NCBI GenBank assembly: GCA_902782885.1
Contig: CACZOW010000007.1
Coordinates: 1 to 6,126, forward strand
Source of the DNA: an uncultured Ruminococcus sp.
Lineage (GTDB): Bacteria > Bacillota > Clostridia > UBA1212 > UBA1255
Length of the DNA stretch: 6,126 nucleotides
Direction of reading: 5' to 3'
Part shown: positions 1 to 5,303 of the stretch, piece after piece
Layout of the letters: each line of letters starts with the position of its first letter
How positions within the stretch are numbered: the stretch's first letter is position 1
The notes under the pieces: generated by a model
The model's database searches: none
The model's input: the letters and a program-made list of their open reading frames with translations, nothing else
Told to the model about the DNA's origin: nothing
Position numbers and translations under genes: made by a program

Positions 1-67
1 AATGAGCGAGAAATAGCACAAAAAATTGAAAAACCCGTTTTTTGTTGAGAAAACAGAAAATCGCGGT

Positions 68-106
68 TTGAAAATGAGCGAGAGCCGCAACCAGACGGCG
101 CGGCTC
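68..106 (-). terminator. possible weak terminator after the corrinoid operon
   Basis: Read on the minus strand, GAGCCGC (106-100) pairs perfectly with GCGGCTC (88-82) across an 11-base loop. It is followed by a T-rich but interrupted stretch (TCGCTCATTTTC). It lies about 50 bases beyond the RACo stop, where the operon should end. The tail is poor for intrinsic termination, so this is a modest call. Further T-rich sequence continues to base 1. Confidence 0.4.
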
Positions 107-129
107 AACTGAAAACGGTCATCTCAGCG

Positions 130-168
130 CCTGCTCAGCACGGAAACATCCTGCTCAGCACGGAAACA
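130..168. repeat. 20-bp tandem duplication across the activator stop codon
   Basis: The 19-base string CCTGCTCAGCACGGAAACA occurs at 130-148 and again at 150-168, a period of 20 bases. The copy at 150-168 contains the last codons and TGA stop (155-157) of the RACo gene; the other copy lies just past the stop. Two perfect copies suggest a recent duplication, perhaps by replication slippage. It leaves the protein unchanged. Confidence 0.9.
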
Positions 169-1711
169 GCATCTGCTCCATGAATTCATTGGCAAACATG
201 GGGTCGTTGGATAATTCCACCACCTCGACCATTCGGGCGAGCGCCTCAGACTCAGAACGTTTTGACAACGACAGCAGCATCAGCGCCGCGCCGGCGAGAG
301 CGGCGTTGCCCACGGCCTTTACGCGCGCGGTCAGTTCGGCCGGAATCAGCCCGATGCGCCCCGCGTTGTCAACATTCAGCGAATTGCCGAATCCGCCCGC
401 GATGTACAGCGTTTCCACGTCGCCGGAGCGGAATCCCGCGGTCTTCAGCAGCGTGCGGATGCCCGCGTGCACGGCGCTTTTGGCCAACTGCACCGCGCGG
501 ATATCAGCCTGGTTCAGACATACCGGCGGCGTCAGCATTGCCGGCTCATCATCCATGAGGCCGGTCTCGTCGATGAGCTCTGCATCCAGCATTTCCGCCA
601 CCGCGTCGATCAATCCGCTGCCGCAGATGCCTTTCGGCGCGGCGTCGCCGATCACGTGGACGCGGAAAAAGCCGTCGTCATCGCGCTCCGGGAAGACCCG
701 GTCGATCGCGCCTTCGCTGCCGCCCATACCCATGCTGATGCCTGCGCCCTCAAACGCGGGCCCCGCGGCGGTTGAGCACGCCAGCAGGCGGCCTTTTATA
801 TTCAGCACCATTTCGCCGTTGGTGCCGATATCCGTGAGCAGTTCAGTGTGTTCGGGCGAATACGACCCGGCCGCCATCAGCGCCGACGTGATATCCGCGC
901 CTACGAACGCCGCGATGCAGCGGGGCAGGTATACCGGTGTCGCGGGCAGGAGCGCGGAGAACCCGAGTTCAGCGGCGCTGAATGTGCGCCCGAACAGTTC
1001 TTCGGCAATGAAAGGCGCGCGGGTGAGGGGCTTCGTATTGATGCCCGCCAGCAGGTGGAGCATGACGGTGTTGCCGGTGATCACCGCGCCGTCAATGCAC
1101 TCCGCACCGATCCCGGCCTGCGCCGCCATCCGGATCAGCAATTCATTTATCGCGCCCCGGATCGCATCGGCGAGGTCCGCCGCGCTGCCGGCCAGCGCCG
1201 CTTCCATGCGGGAGATCACGTCCGCGCCCCATTGACGCTGCGGGTTCAGCATGCTGGCTTTGGCGCGCAATTGTCCCCGGGCGTCGTACAGCGCTGCGGC
1301 AACGGTAGTCGTACCAATATCCACCGCGGCGCCGAAGGCTTTAAATCCGGGCTCGAGGGTGAACGGGGGCAATTCGCCGTCGGTGATTATACGCGCGCCG
1401 TGCTCCGCTTCGGGGAGGGTCAATTCCACGTTGCCCTCCGCGTACGTCTGGCACGCCAGCCGCATGCCAGACGCGAGCTCGGCCTCGGTGAGATACTTGC
1501 GCTCCGCATCGGTCAACGCAGAAACCGCGCCGCTTACCCGGACTTTGCACTTGCCGCATTTGCCGTGGCCCCCGCAGGGCATTGCCGCCGCGCGACCGTC
1601 CGGGAAAGCGGACTGAAGCAGGCCCCCCAGGTTCTCGCCGCGGGAGACGGGAAATGACCGGCCGCCGATATGCGCCGTAAATGATTCCGTAACGTGATCG
1701 TGCTCTTTCAT
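155..1711 (-). CDS. RACo-type reductive activator of corrinoid protein (2Fe-2S plus ASKHA ATPase domain)
   Basis: This 518-residue protein matches the RACo/DUF4445 family, cytosolic ATP-dependent activators that return the inactive Co(II) form of a corrinoid protein to Co(I). Residues about 10-100 form a plant-type 2Fe-2S ferredoxin domain with C46, C52, C55 and C87 (C-x5-C-x2-C-x31-C). The rest is an ASKHA-fold ATPase: a first phosphate loop at 130-143 (VDIGTTTVAAALYD), a second at 292-303 (LTDIGTNGEMVL), a conserved glycine-rich stretch at 314-330, and an adenosine loop at 437-446 (IAGGFGNSLN). It is the last gene of the corrinoid operon, 41 bases after the DUF2284 gene, and its likely client is the corrinoid protein encoded at 2368-3018. 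The ATG at 1711 is the only sensible start, since no ATG, GTG or TTG occurs between it and the 2Fe-2S domain, but it has no Shine-Dalgarno and follows a terminator-like hairpin. The family call is firm; the client is inferred from position. Confidence 0.93.
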   Translation of the reverse strand: MKEHDHVTESFTAHIGGRSFPVSRGENLGGLLQSAFPDGRAAAMPCGGHGKCGKCKVRVSGAVSALTDAERKYLTEAELASGMRLACQTYAEGNVELTLPEAEHGARIITDGELPPFTLEPGFKAFGAAVDIGTTTVAAALYDARGQLRAKASMLNPQRQWGADVISRMEAALAGSAADLADAIRGAINELLIRMAAQAGIGAECIDGAVITGNTVMLHLLAGINTKPLTRAPFIAEELFGRTFSAAELGFSALLPATPVYLPRCIAAFVGADITSALMAAGSYSPEHTELLTDIGTNGEMVLNIKGRLLACSTAAGPAFEGAGISMGMGGSEGAIDRVFPERDDDGFFRVHVIGDAAPKGICGSGLIDAVAEMLDAELIDETGLMDDEPAMLTPPVCLNQADIRAVQLAKSAVHAGIRTLLKTAGFRSGDVETLYIAGGFGNSLNVDNAGRIGLIPAELTARVKAVGNAALAGAALMLLSLSKRSESEALARMVEVVELSNDPMFANEFMEQMLFPC

Positions 1712-1712
1712 A

Positions 1713-1744
1713 GTAAAAATAAAAGCCGGAGCGCGGGCCCCGGC
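1713..1744 (-). terminator. terminator-like hairpin between the DUF2284 and RACo genes (possible attenuator)
   Basis: On the minus strand GCCGGGGC (1744-1737) pairs with GCTCCGGC (1732-1725) as an 8-bp stem with one G-U pair and the 4-base loop CCGC. TTTTATTTTTA follows directly. This is the textbook shape of an intrinsic terminator, yet it lies inside the operon, 9 bases past the DUF2284 stop and 13 bases before the RACo start codon. Partial termination here would give less activator than corrinoid protein, which fits a catalytic role for the activator. The regulatory effect is inferred. Confidence 0.72.
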
Positions 1745-1752
1745 GGGTCGTG

Positions 1753-2358
1753 TCAGGGGTTAAACAGCACGCCGCTGAAGTATGTGACCGTGTTCTGACC
1801 GTTTATGTACTTCATGCCCGCGGCGGCGGCGAGGCGTGAGACGTTGACGCCGTACGCTTCGAGGGATACCAGCGCCTCGTCCGGGTGGCGGCAGGGCTCG
1901 CCGGTCCTTTTGGCGCATACGGGGCACAGACGGCAGCCGCCCGCGCACAGATAAATGCTGTCGGCGAACGTTTCTTTTTCGCATGCGGCCCGTACCGCGG
2001 CGGTGAGTTCGTTGTGCTTCTGTCCGGCATCCATCATGCCTTCAAAATCGAAGCTGTCCTCCAGCGTGCCCACGTACTGATACACCAGGATATAGCGGAA
2101 CGAGCGCAGTCTTGCGATCAGCGTTTCGATATCGCCCACGTCCGGCGGGCAGGTCCAGCATCTCCCGTAATTGCCGCACACGTTTTTTGCGCACATCTCG
2201 CGGAAAGCGACGTCGGTCTCCACGCTGTCAACGGGTATCACTTTGGCGCGGTACGCTCCCAGCCCGGTCGCCAGCGCTTCCAGGCGGGCAAACAGCGCCT
2301 CGTCGCCGCGGCGGTCAACAGCGTCTGCCGCAATTCCGGAAGGTCGCTCGCTGCCCAT
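1753..2358 (-). CDS. DUF2284-family cysteine-rich metal-binding protein
   Basis: This 201-residue soluble protein resembles the DUF2284 family of predicted metal-binding proteins, for which I know no established reaction. It has ten cysteines. Four cluster as C56-x4-C61-x5-C67-x2-C70, followed by two prolines; C126 stands alone; and five follow at C138, C142, C145, C148 and C156 (within CAGGCRLCPVCAKRTGEPC). This spacing suggests one or two Fe-S clusters or zinc sites. No signal peptide or membrane segment is visible. The gene starts 9 bases after the corrinoid gene's stop, with AAGAGG overlapping that stop codon 5 bases before the ATG, so translation is probably coupled. Its place between a corrinoid protein and its reductive activator suggests a role in electron delivery or methyl-group chemistry, but that is inference from context only. 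Confidence 0.87.
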   Translation of the reverse strand: MGSERPSGIAADAVDRRGDEALFARLEALATGLGAYRAKVIPVDSVETDVAFREMCAKNVCGNYGRCWTCPPDVGDIETLIARLRSFRYILVYQYVGTLEDSFDFEGMMDAGQKHNELTAAVRAACEKETFADSIYLCAGGCRLCPVCAKRTGEPCRHPDEALVSLEAYGVNVSRLAAAAGMKYINGQNTVTYFSGVLFNP

Positions 2359-2367
2359 ATTGACCTC

Positions 2368-3018
2368 TTACGCGCTCATGGCACGGCAAAGTTCCACTGC
2401 CGCGTCCGCGGCGCTGGCCGCGTCCGGAGTGTACTTGTCCGCACCGATCTTTTCGCAGAATGCCTGATCCACCGGCGCGCCGCCGATCATGATCTTGACC
2501 TTGTCGCGGATACCGGCTTCTTCCGCCTTTTTGACCACGTCCGCCATTACGTCCATGGTGGTGGTGAGCAGGGCGGAAAGGCAGATCAGCTGGCAGTTCT
2601 CATCGATCGCGGTCTGCACGAATCTCTCGGGAGAAACGTCGGTGCCCAGGTCGATGACTTCAAGGCCTTTGCCTTCCATCATCATTTTGACCAGGTTCTT
2701 GCCGATGTCATGCAGGTCGCCCTGCACGGTGCCGATGCACGCTTTGCCCGTGGCTTTTACGCCGGACGCTTCGAGCGCGGGTTTGAGGACCTGCGTGCCC
2801 ATATTCATAGCGCGGGCGGCGACCAGCACTTCCGGCACGTAAACCTCGTTGTTTTTGAATTTCTCACCGATGATGTTCATGCCGCTGAGCATGCCTTCAC
2901 GCAGTATCGTCTCGGGATCGATCCCGGCGTCGAGCGCCTGCTGTACCAGTTCTTTAACGACTTTGGCTTTGCCGCGCTGCAGGTTGTTGGAGATCTCCTG
3001 TAAAATTTCGTTGTCCAT
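2368..3018 (-). CDS. corrinoid (B12-binding) methyl-carrier protein, MtbC/MttC-like
   Basis: This 216-residue protein carries a methyl group on a cobalamin cofactor between methyltransferases in the cytosol. Residues about 1-88 form the helical cap domain typical of methyl-carrier corrinoid proteins, including the stretch PEVLVAARAMNMG (62-74). Residues about 90-216 form the Rossmann-like B12 domain. The base-off/His-on signature is complete: D101-L-H103-D-I-G106, then S148-A-L150 after 41 residues, then G179-G180; H103 would be the lower cobalt ligand. The start was set at the ATG at 3018 because GGAGGA lies 6 bases upstream. An in-frame ATG at 3036 would add MSGGNA but lies in front of that ribosome site and has none of its own. 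The 3036 ATG overlaps the upstream gene's TGA, so the two genes are tightly coupled. The methyl donor and acceptor cannot be told from the sequence. Confidence 0.95.
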   Translation of the reverse strand: MDNEILQEISNNLQRGKAKVVKELVQQALDAGIDPETILREGMLSGMNIIGEKFKNNEVYVPEVLVAARAMNMGTQVLKPALEASGVKATGKACIGTVQGDLHDIGKNLVKMMMEGKGLEVIDLGTDVSPERFVQTAIDENCQLICLSALLTTTMDVMADVVKKAEEAGIRDKVKIMIGGAPVDQAFCEKIGADKYTPDAASAADAAVELCRAMSA

Positions 3019-3024
3019 GGCGTT

Positions 3025-3030
3025 TCCTCC
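3025..3030 (-). promoter_or_regulatory. ribosome binding site that sets the corrinoid gene start
   Basis: GGAGGA on the minus strand lies 6 bases before the ATG at 3018. It lies inside the six codons that would be added if the ATG at 3036 were used, so it favours the shorter protein. Confidence 0.85.
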
Positions 3031-3032
3031 GC

Positions 3033-4151
3033 TCATATTCTGATTTTCTTTATTTCTTCAGCGTAATACTGTACGAGTTCGAATTTTGTCCCAGGCATAA
3101 GTCTGTGGTCGGGGCAGGGAATGAAGCCGCCCAGCGAGACCAGGCGCTTGAGCCGCTCGATCTCGGCGTCCACGGCCGCTTTGTCCTTGCGCAGCGCGGT
3201 CTTGTCCATGGAACCGATGCCCAGCAGTCCGTTTCCGAACTCCCGACGCGCCGGCTCGAACTGATCGCCCCAGACGCCGACTTCGAGGGGGAACATGGTG
3301 TTGACGCCGTTATTGTACCACGTGGGGATGAGTTTTCCGATCACGCCGTCGCAGTCCAGCGAAATGATATCGATCCCGTATTCGTGGCACAGATCGTTGC
3401 GCTTCTTGTAGTGTTTGGCGCACAGCTCTTCAAATTTATCGGGGGAGAGCAGCGGACCGTTCTTGAAGCAGATGTCTTCCCAGTAATGGGCGTAGTCAAA
3501 CTTCGCGCCGGTCTCCAGTATTTTTTTCGTGCACTGGTACTGCATCTCGGCATATGTGTCAACGATGTCCGCGAAAAGGTCTTCGTCCTCGTCGTACATC
3601 AGGTAGCTCATGCCCTTTACCGTGGTCAGGTTCCGTATCTCGCCCATCACCGAGCCCATGTGCAGTCCCACCGGCACGTCCCACGGGCGTATGTCGTTGA
3701 ACCGGCTGTAGAACGCGGTGTCAACGCGCTCCGGAGCGTACTGCATGCGCGGCCGGTAGAATTTTTCAAACGTTTCGCGGTCTTTGAGCAGGTAATCGTC
3801 TTCGGAAGGGATCGAGGCAATGCCCGGTTTCACGCGCTCGATAACGCCGAGGCTGTTCTGGATGCGCTGCGTGCCGTCCGGCAGCGTTTCGAGCAGTTTG
3901 GTCTCGAAGCCGGGGTACAGCGACGATGCGTACCCGGTCACATGGAACCAGTTAAAATCCCAGCCGATCAGTTTGTCCAGCTCGCGCTCTTTGTCGCTGC
4001 CGTCGTAGTTGCCCACGGCCAGTTCCGCGGGGATCTTGCCCTGCGCCGCCCACTCGGCGAGCAGCTCCTGCCAGTAGCCGAAATGCACCGCAGGCAGTCT
4101 GTCAACGGCCTTATAATGCAGAATATTCAGTCCTCTTTCACGGTTGGTCAA
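3033..4151 (-). CDS. uroporphyrinogen-decarboxylase-fold corrinoid methyltransferase (MtaA/CmuA superfamily)
   Basis: From the TTG start this is a 372-residue, soluble, single-domain protein of the URO-D superfamily. Members that sit beside corrinoid proteins move methyl groups rather than decarboxylate porphyrins (MtaA and MtbA in methanogens; the methyltransferase domain of CmuA). Recognisable family features are the N-terminal TNRERGLNILHYKAVDR (2-18) and FGYW (24-27), DCDG (266-269) followed by the GVNTMFPLEVG segment (282-292), and GGFIPCPDHR (341-350) near the C-terminus. It is the first gene of the operon and its TGA overlaps an ATG of the corrinoid gene. The TTG at 4151 was chosen because AAGGGG lies 8 bases upstream, while the more distant ATG at 4214 lies inside the promoter. 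The usual H-x-C zinc motif of MtaA/MtbA is not obvious. Whether it loads or unloads the corrinoid protein, and with what substrate, is unknown. Confidence 0.88.
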   Translation of the reverse strand: MTNRERGLNILHYKAVDRLPAVHFGYWQELLAEWAAQGKIPAELAVGNYDGSDKERELDKLIGWDFNWFHVTGYASSLYPGFETKLLETLPDGTQRIQNSLGVIERVKPGIASIPSEDDYLLKDRETFEKFYRPRMQYAPERVDTAFYSRFNDIRPWDVPVGLHMGSVMGEIRNLTTVKGMSYLMYDEDEDLFADIVDTYAEMQYQCTKKILETGAKFDYAHYWEDICFKNGPLLSPDKFEELCAKHYKKRNDLCHEYGIDIISLDCDGVIGKLIPTWYNNGVNTMFPLEVGVWGDQFEPARREFGNGLLGIGSMDKTALRKDKAAVDAEIERLKRLVSLGGFIPCPDHRLMPGTKFELVQYYAEEIKKIRI

Positions 4152-4159
4152 TACTCCAT

Positions 4160-4165
4160 CCCCTT
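4160..4165 (-). promoter_or_regulatory. ribosome binding site supporting a TTG start
   Basis: AAGGGG on the minus strand lies 8 bases before the TTG at 4151. No ATG or GTG in the correct frame lies downstream of the promoter and before the conserved N-terminus, so TTG is the best available start. Confidence 0.65.
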
Positions 4166-4170
4166 CGCGC

Positions 4171-4186
4171 TTTGTGCATGCAGAAA
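4171..4186. promoter_or_regulatory. 16-bp dyad over the predicted transcription start (candidate operator)
   Basis: TTTGTGCATGCAGAAA is an inverted repeat with a perfect 8-bp core (TGCATGCA, 4175-4182) and one mismatched pair outside it. It is centred on the predicted start site and touches the -10 box. A repressor bound here would block the operon. No regulator gene is in the window, so the role is inferred from position. Confidence 0.4.
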
Positions 4187-4214
4187 TTGTAGCATATTGT
4201 GCCAGAATAAGCAA
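4186..4214 (-). promoter_or_regulatory. sigma-A-type promoter of the corrinoid operon, with extended -10
   Basis: On the minus strand TTGCTT (4214-4209) and TACAAT (4191-4186) are separated by exactly 17 bases. TGC immediately before TACAAT provides an extended -10 element. Transcription would begin near 4179, giving a leader of about 28 bases before the TTG start at 4151. That leaves no room for a cobalamin riboswitch. Confidence 0.8.
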
Positions 4215-4236
4215 ACGGTTTACACAAAATTAATAA

Positions 4237-4290
4237 ATTAAAAACATTGCCCGCCCGGTGCCGCTGCTGAGGCGCCGCGACGGGACAATG
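4237..4290 (-). terminator. intrinsic terminator of the yjbQ-like gene
   Basis: On the minus strand CATTGTCCCG (4290-4281) pairs with CGGGCAATG (4253-4245) with a single bulged T. The loop is GC-rich and can fold further. TTTTTAATTT follows directly. It lies 65 bases after the yjbQ-like stop and just upstream of the corrinoid operon promoter, so it separates the two transcription units. Confidence 0.75.
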
Positions 4291-4354
4291 TCTGTCAATG
4301 ACTGTCGATTATGCTTTTTCAGGTGCGTGCTGCGTCCGGCACGGGGACGCGTCG

Positions 4355-4975
4355 TCAACGCTTCTGCTGCAGCGTATAGTGCTCGTCGTACGCTTTTTCG
4401 GCGTCCGTATATTTGTGCAGGGTATCAATGACCTCGCCGCCGTTCCACTTGCGGTCCTCCACGTCCTCCGTGGTGCCCATGACCGTGACGTTCAGCTGTC
4501 TGCGGCGCGCGCGCACGTGGTCCCAGTCAACAAAATAAATATGCGCAAATTCGCCGCCGTCCAGCACGCCGTCCTTGATGGTCATGACTTCGCTGCGTCC
4601 GAAAAACACGGAGCGCAGATGGCCGTCGGTGTTCATGCTGGTGAAGTCGCCGGGCTCGTTGACGTATCTGCCGAACTGCAGGTGGATCGGCCCGGGATGG
4701 CGGTACTGATGCTCCTCAGCGAAATCCGGGATCATCTTACGCATGATATCCAGCAGGTCGTGCTGCAGGTATTCGAGGTCAAAACTGTCAATATCGTGCG
4801 AGCACTCCTGGATCATCACAGAGCAGGTGGTGTGGTGGGAGGCAATAGCCACCGTCCCGTTCTTCACGCCGGATGCTTTTACGATCTCCAGCACTTCTTT
4901 CGACACGTCGTGGAATGTGGGCACCCAGCCCCGCGACTGCAGTTCCAATTCTTTCTGATAGACTTTAAATTCCAT
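4355..4975 (-). CDS. long YjbQ/UPF0047-family protein
   Basis: This 206-residue soluble protein carries the hallmarks of the YjbQ family: VKNGTVAIASHHTT (37-50), in which HHTT is characteristic, then DGHLRSVFFG (117-126) followed by a DG turn and a basic R-x-R-R-R stretch (155-159). YjbQ proteins have been linked to secondary thiamine-phosphate synthase activity, but their normal role is unsettled. Ordinary members are about 130-140 residues. This one has extra sequence between the HHTT and DGHL motifs (about 60-116, including EEHQYRHPGPIH) and a C-terminal tail of about 35 residues, and GEFAHIYF (141-148) stands where the family usually has a GxWQ-like motif. The start is the ATG at 4975, which has GGAGGG 6 bases upstream; an earlier ATG at 4993 would add MTGGNQ but has no ribosome site. 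It has its own promoter and terminator, so it is not part of the corrinoid operon. Confidence 0.88.
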   Translation of the reverse strand: MEFKVYQKELELQSRGWVPTFHDVSKEVLEIVKASGVKNGTVAIASHHTTCSVMIQECSHDIDSFDLEYLQHDLLDIMRKMIPDFAEEHQYRHPGPIHLQFGRYVNEPGDFTSMNTDGHLRSVFFGRSEVMTIKDGVLDGGEFAHIYFVDWDHVRARRRQLNVTVMGTTEDVEDRKWNGGEVIDTLHKYTDAEKAYDEHYTLQQKR

Positions 4976-4981
4976 TTGATT

Positions 4982-4987
4982 CCCTCC
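4982..4987 (-). promoter_or_regulatory. ribosome binding site that sets the yjbQ-like start
   Basis: GGAGGG on the minus strand lies 6 bases before the ATG at 4975, and inside the extra codons that a start at 4993 would add. This supports the shorter protein. Confidence 0.82.
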
Positions 4988-5018
4988 GGTCATGTACCAA
5001 GATTTAAAGGATACGGCA

Positions 5019-5047
5019 ATTATACCTCATTCGCCGCGAAAAATAAA
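5019..5047 (-). promoter_or_regulatory. promoter of the yjbQ-like gene
   Basis: A perfect TATAAT (5024-5019, minus strand) lies 43 bases upstream of the start codon. At 17-base spacing the -35 box would be TTTATT (5047-5042), which is weak. The weak -35 next to the CGTATTTG repeats suggests that an activator may be needed. Confidence 0.62.
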
Positions 5048-5050
5048 CCT

Positions 5051-5082
5051 CAAATACGCCGCTCAAATACGCGGCAAATACG
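5051..5082 (-). repeat. three direct CGTATTTG repeats upstream of the yjbQ-like promoter
   Basis: On the minus strand CGTATTTG occurs at 5082-5075, 5071-5064 and 5058-5051, with start-to-start steps of 11 and 13 bases. The last two copies share a longer unit, GCGTATTTGAG. The array ends 3 bases before the putative -35 box. Near-helical spacing next to a weak -35 is what an activator binding site would look like; the role is inferred. Confidence 0.6.
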
Positions 5083-5087
5083 TGAGG

Positions 5088-5130
5088 CTTTTCTTGCAAA
5101 ACGTTCTTATCAGATACTTTGCAAGAAAAG
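5088..5130. repeat. perfect 13-bp inverted repeat
   Basis: CTTTTCTTGCAAA (5088-5100) is the exact reverse complement of TTTGCAAGAAAAG (5118-5130), separated by 17 bases. In RNA the stem would extend by one G-U pair. No T-run follows on either strand, so it is not a typical terminator. It could be a regulator site or a transcript-end hairpin. Confidence 0.8.
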
Positions 5131-5303
5131 TGCTCTTTACTAAGGTTAATAATGAGCGAGAAAATAAAGCGGATCTTCGCATAAAGGGTATCGCGCCTAT
5201 AACTATAATATGTTTGGCCGTTCCGGGAGACAGCGTTTCCTTTCCTGTTTTGCCATCGGGAAAATCACTGCGGATATACATATGTTGCACCGTCAAAACC
5301 GGA

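Noticed and set aside
130..168. CRISPR-like repeat
   Set aside because: Only two copies one base apart, with no spacers and no cas genes; this is a simple tandem duplication.
180..1235. A 351-codon plus-strand open frame opposite the activator gene, with others at 848-1657, 1885-3003 and 3105-4241
   Set aside because: They are antisense to genes with complete family motifs, show no domain of their own, and are what GC-rich coding DNA produces by chance on the opposite strand.
4152..4214. Extending the URO-D-fold gene to the ATG at 4214
   Set aside because: The extra 21 residues (beginning MLILAQ) are encoded by the -35, spacer and -10 of a well-formed promoter, so they would not be in the transcript.
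4332..4350. Second hairpin (GCGTCC/GGACGC, 7-base loop) just beyond the yjbQ-like stop
   Set aside because: Pairing is real but there is no T-run after it; the structure at 4237-4290 is the better terminator.
4152..4355. Cobalamin riboswitch upstream of the corrinoid operon
   Set aside because: The predicted leader is about 28 bases and the sequence further upstream is the terminator of the preceding gene; no B12-box-like structure was seen.
5204..5209. TATAAT on the plus strand as another promoter
   Set aside because: No acceptable -35 at 16-18 bases upstream and no gene directly downstream; the promoter at 5351-5380 is far better.
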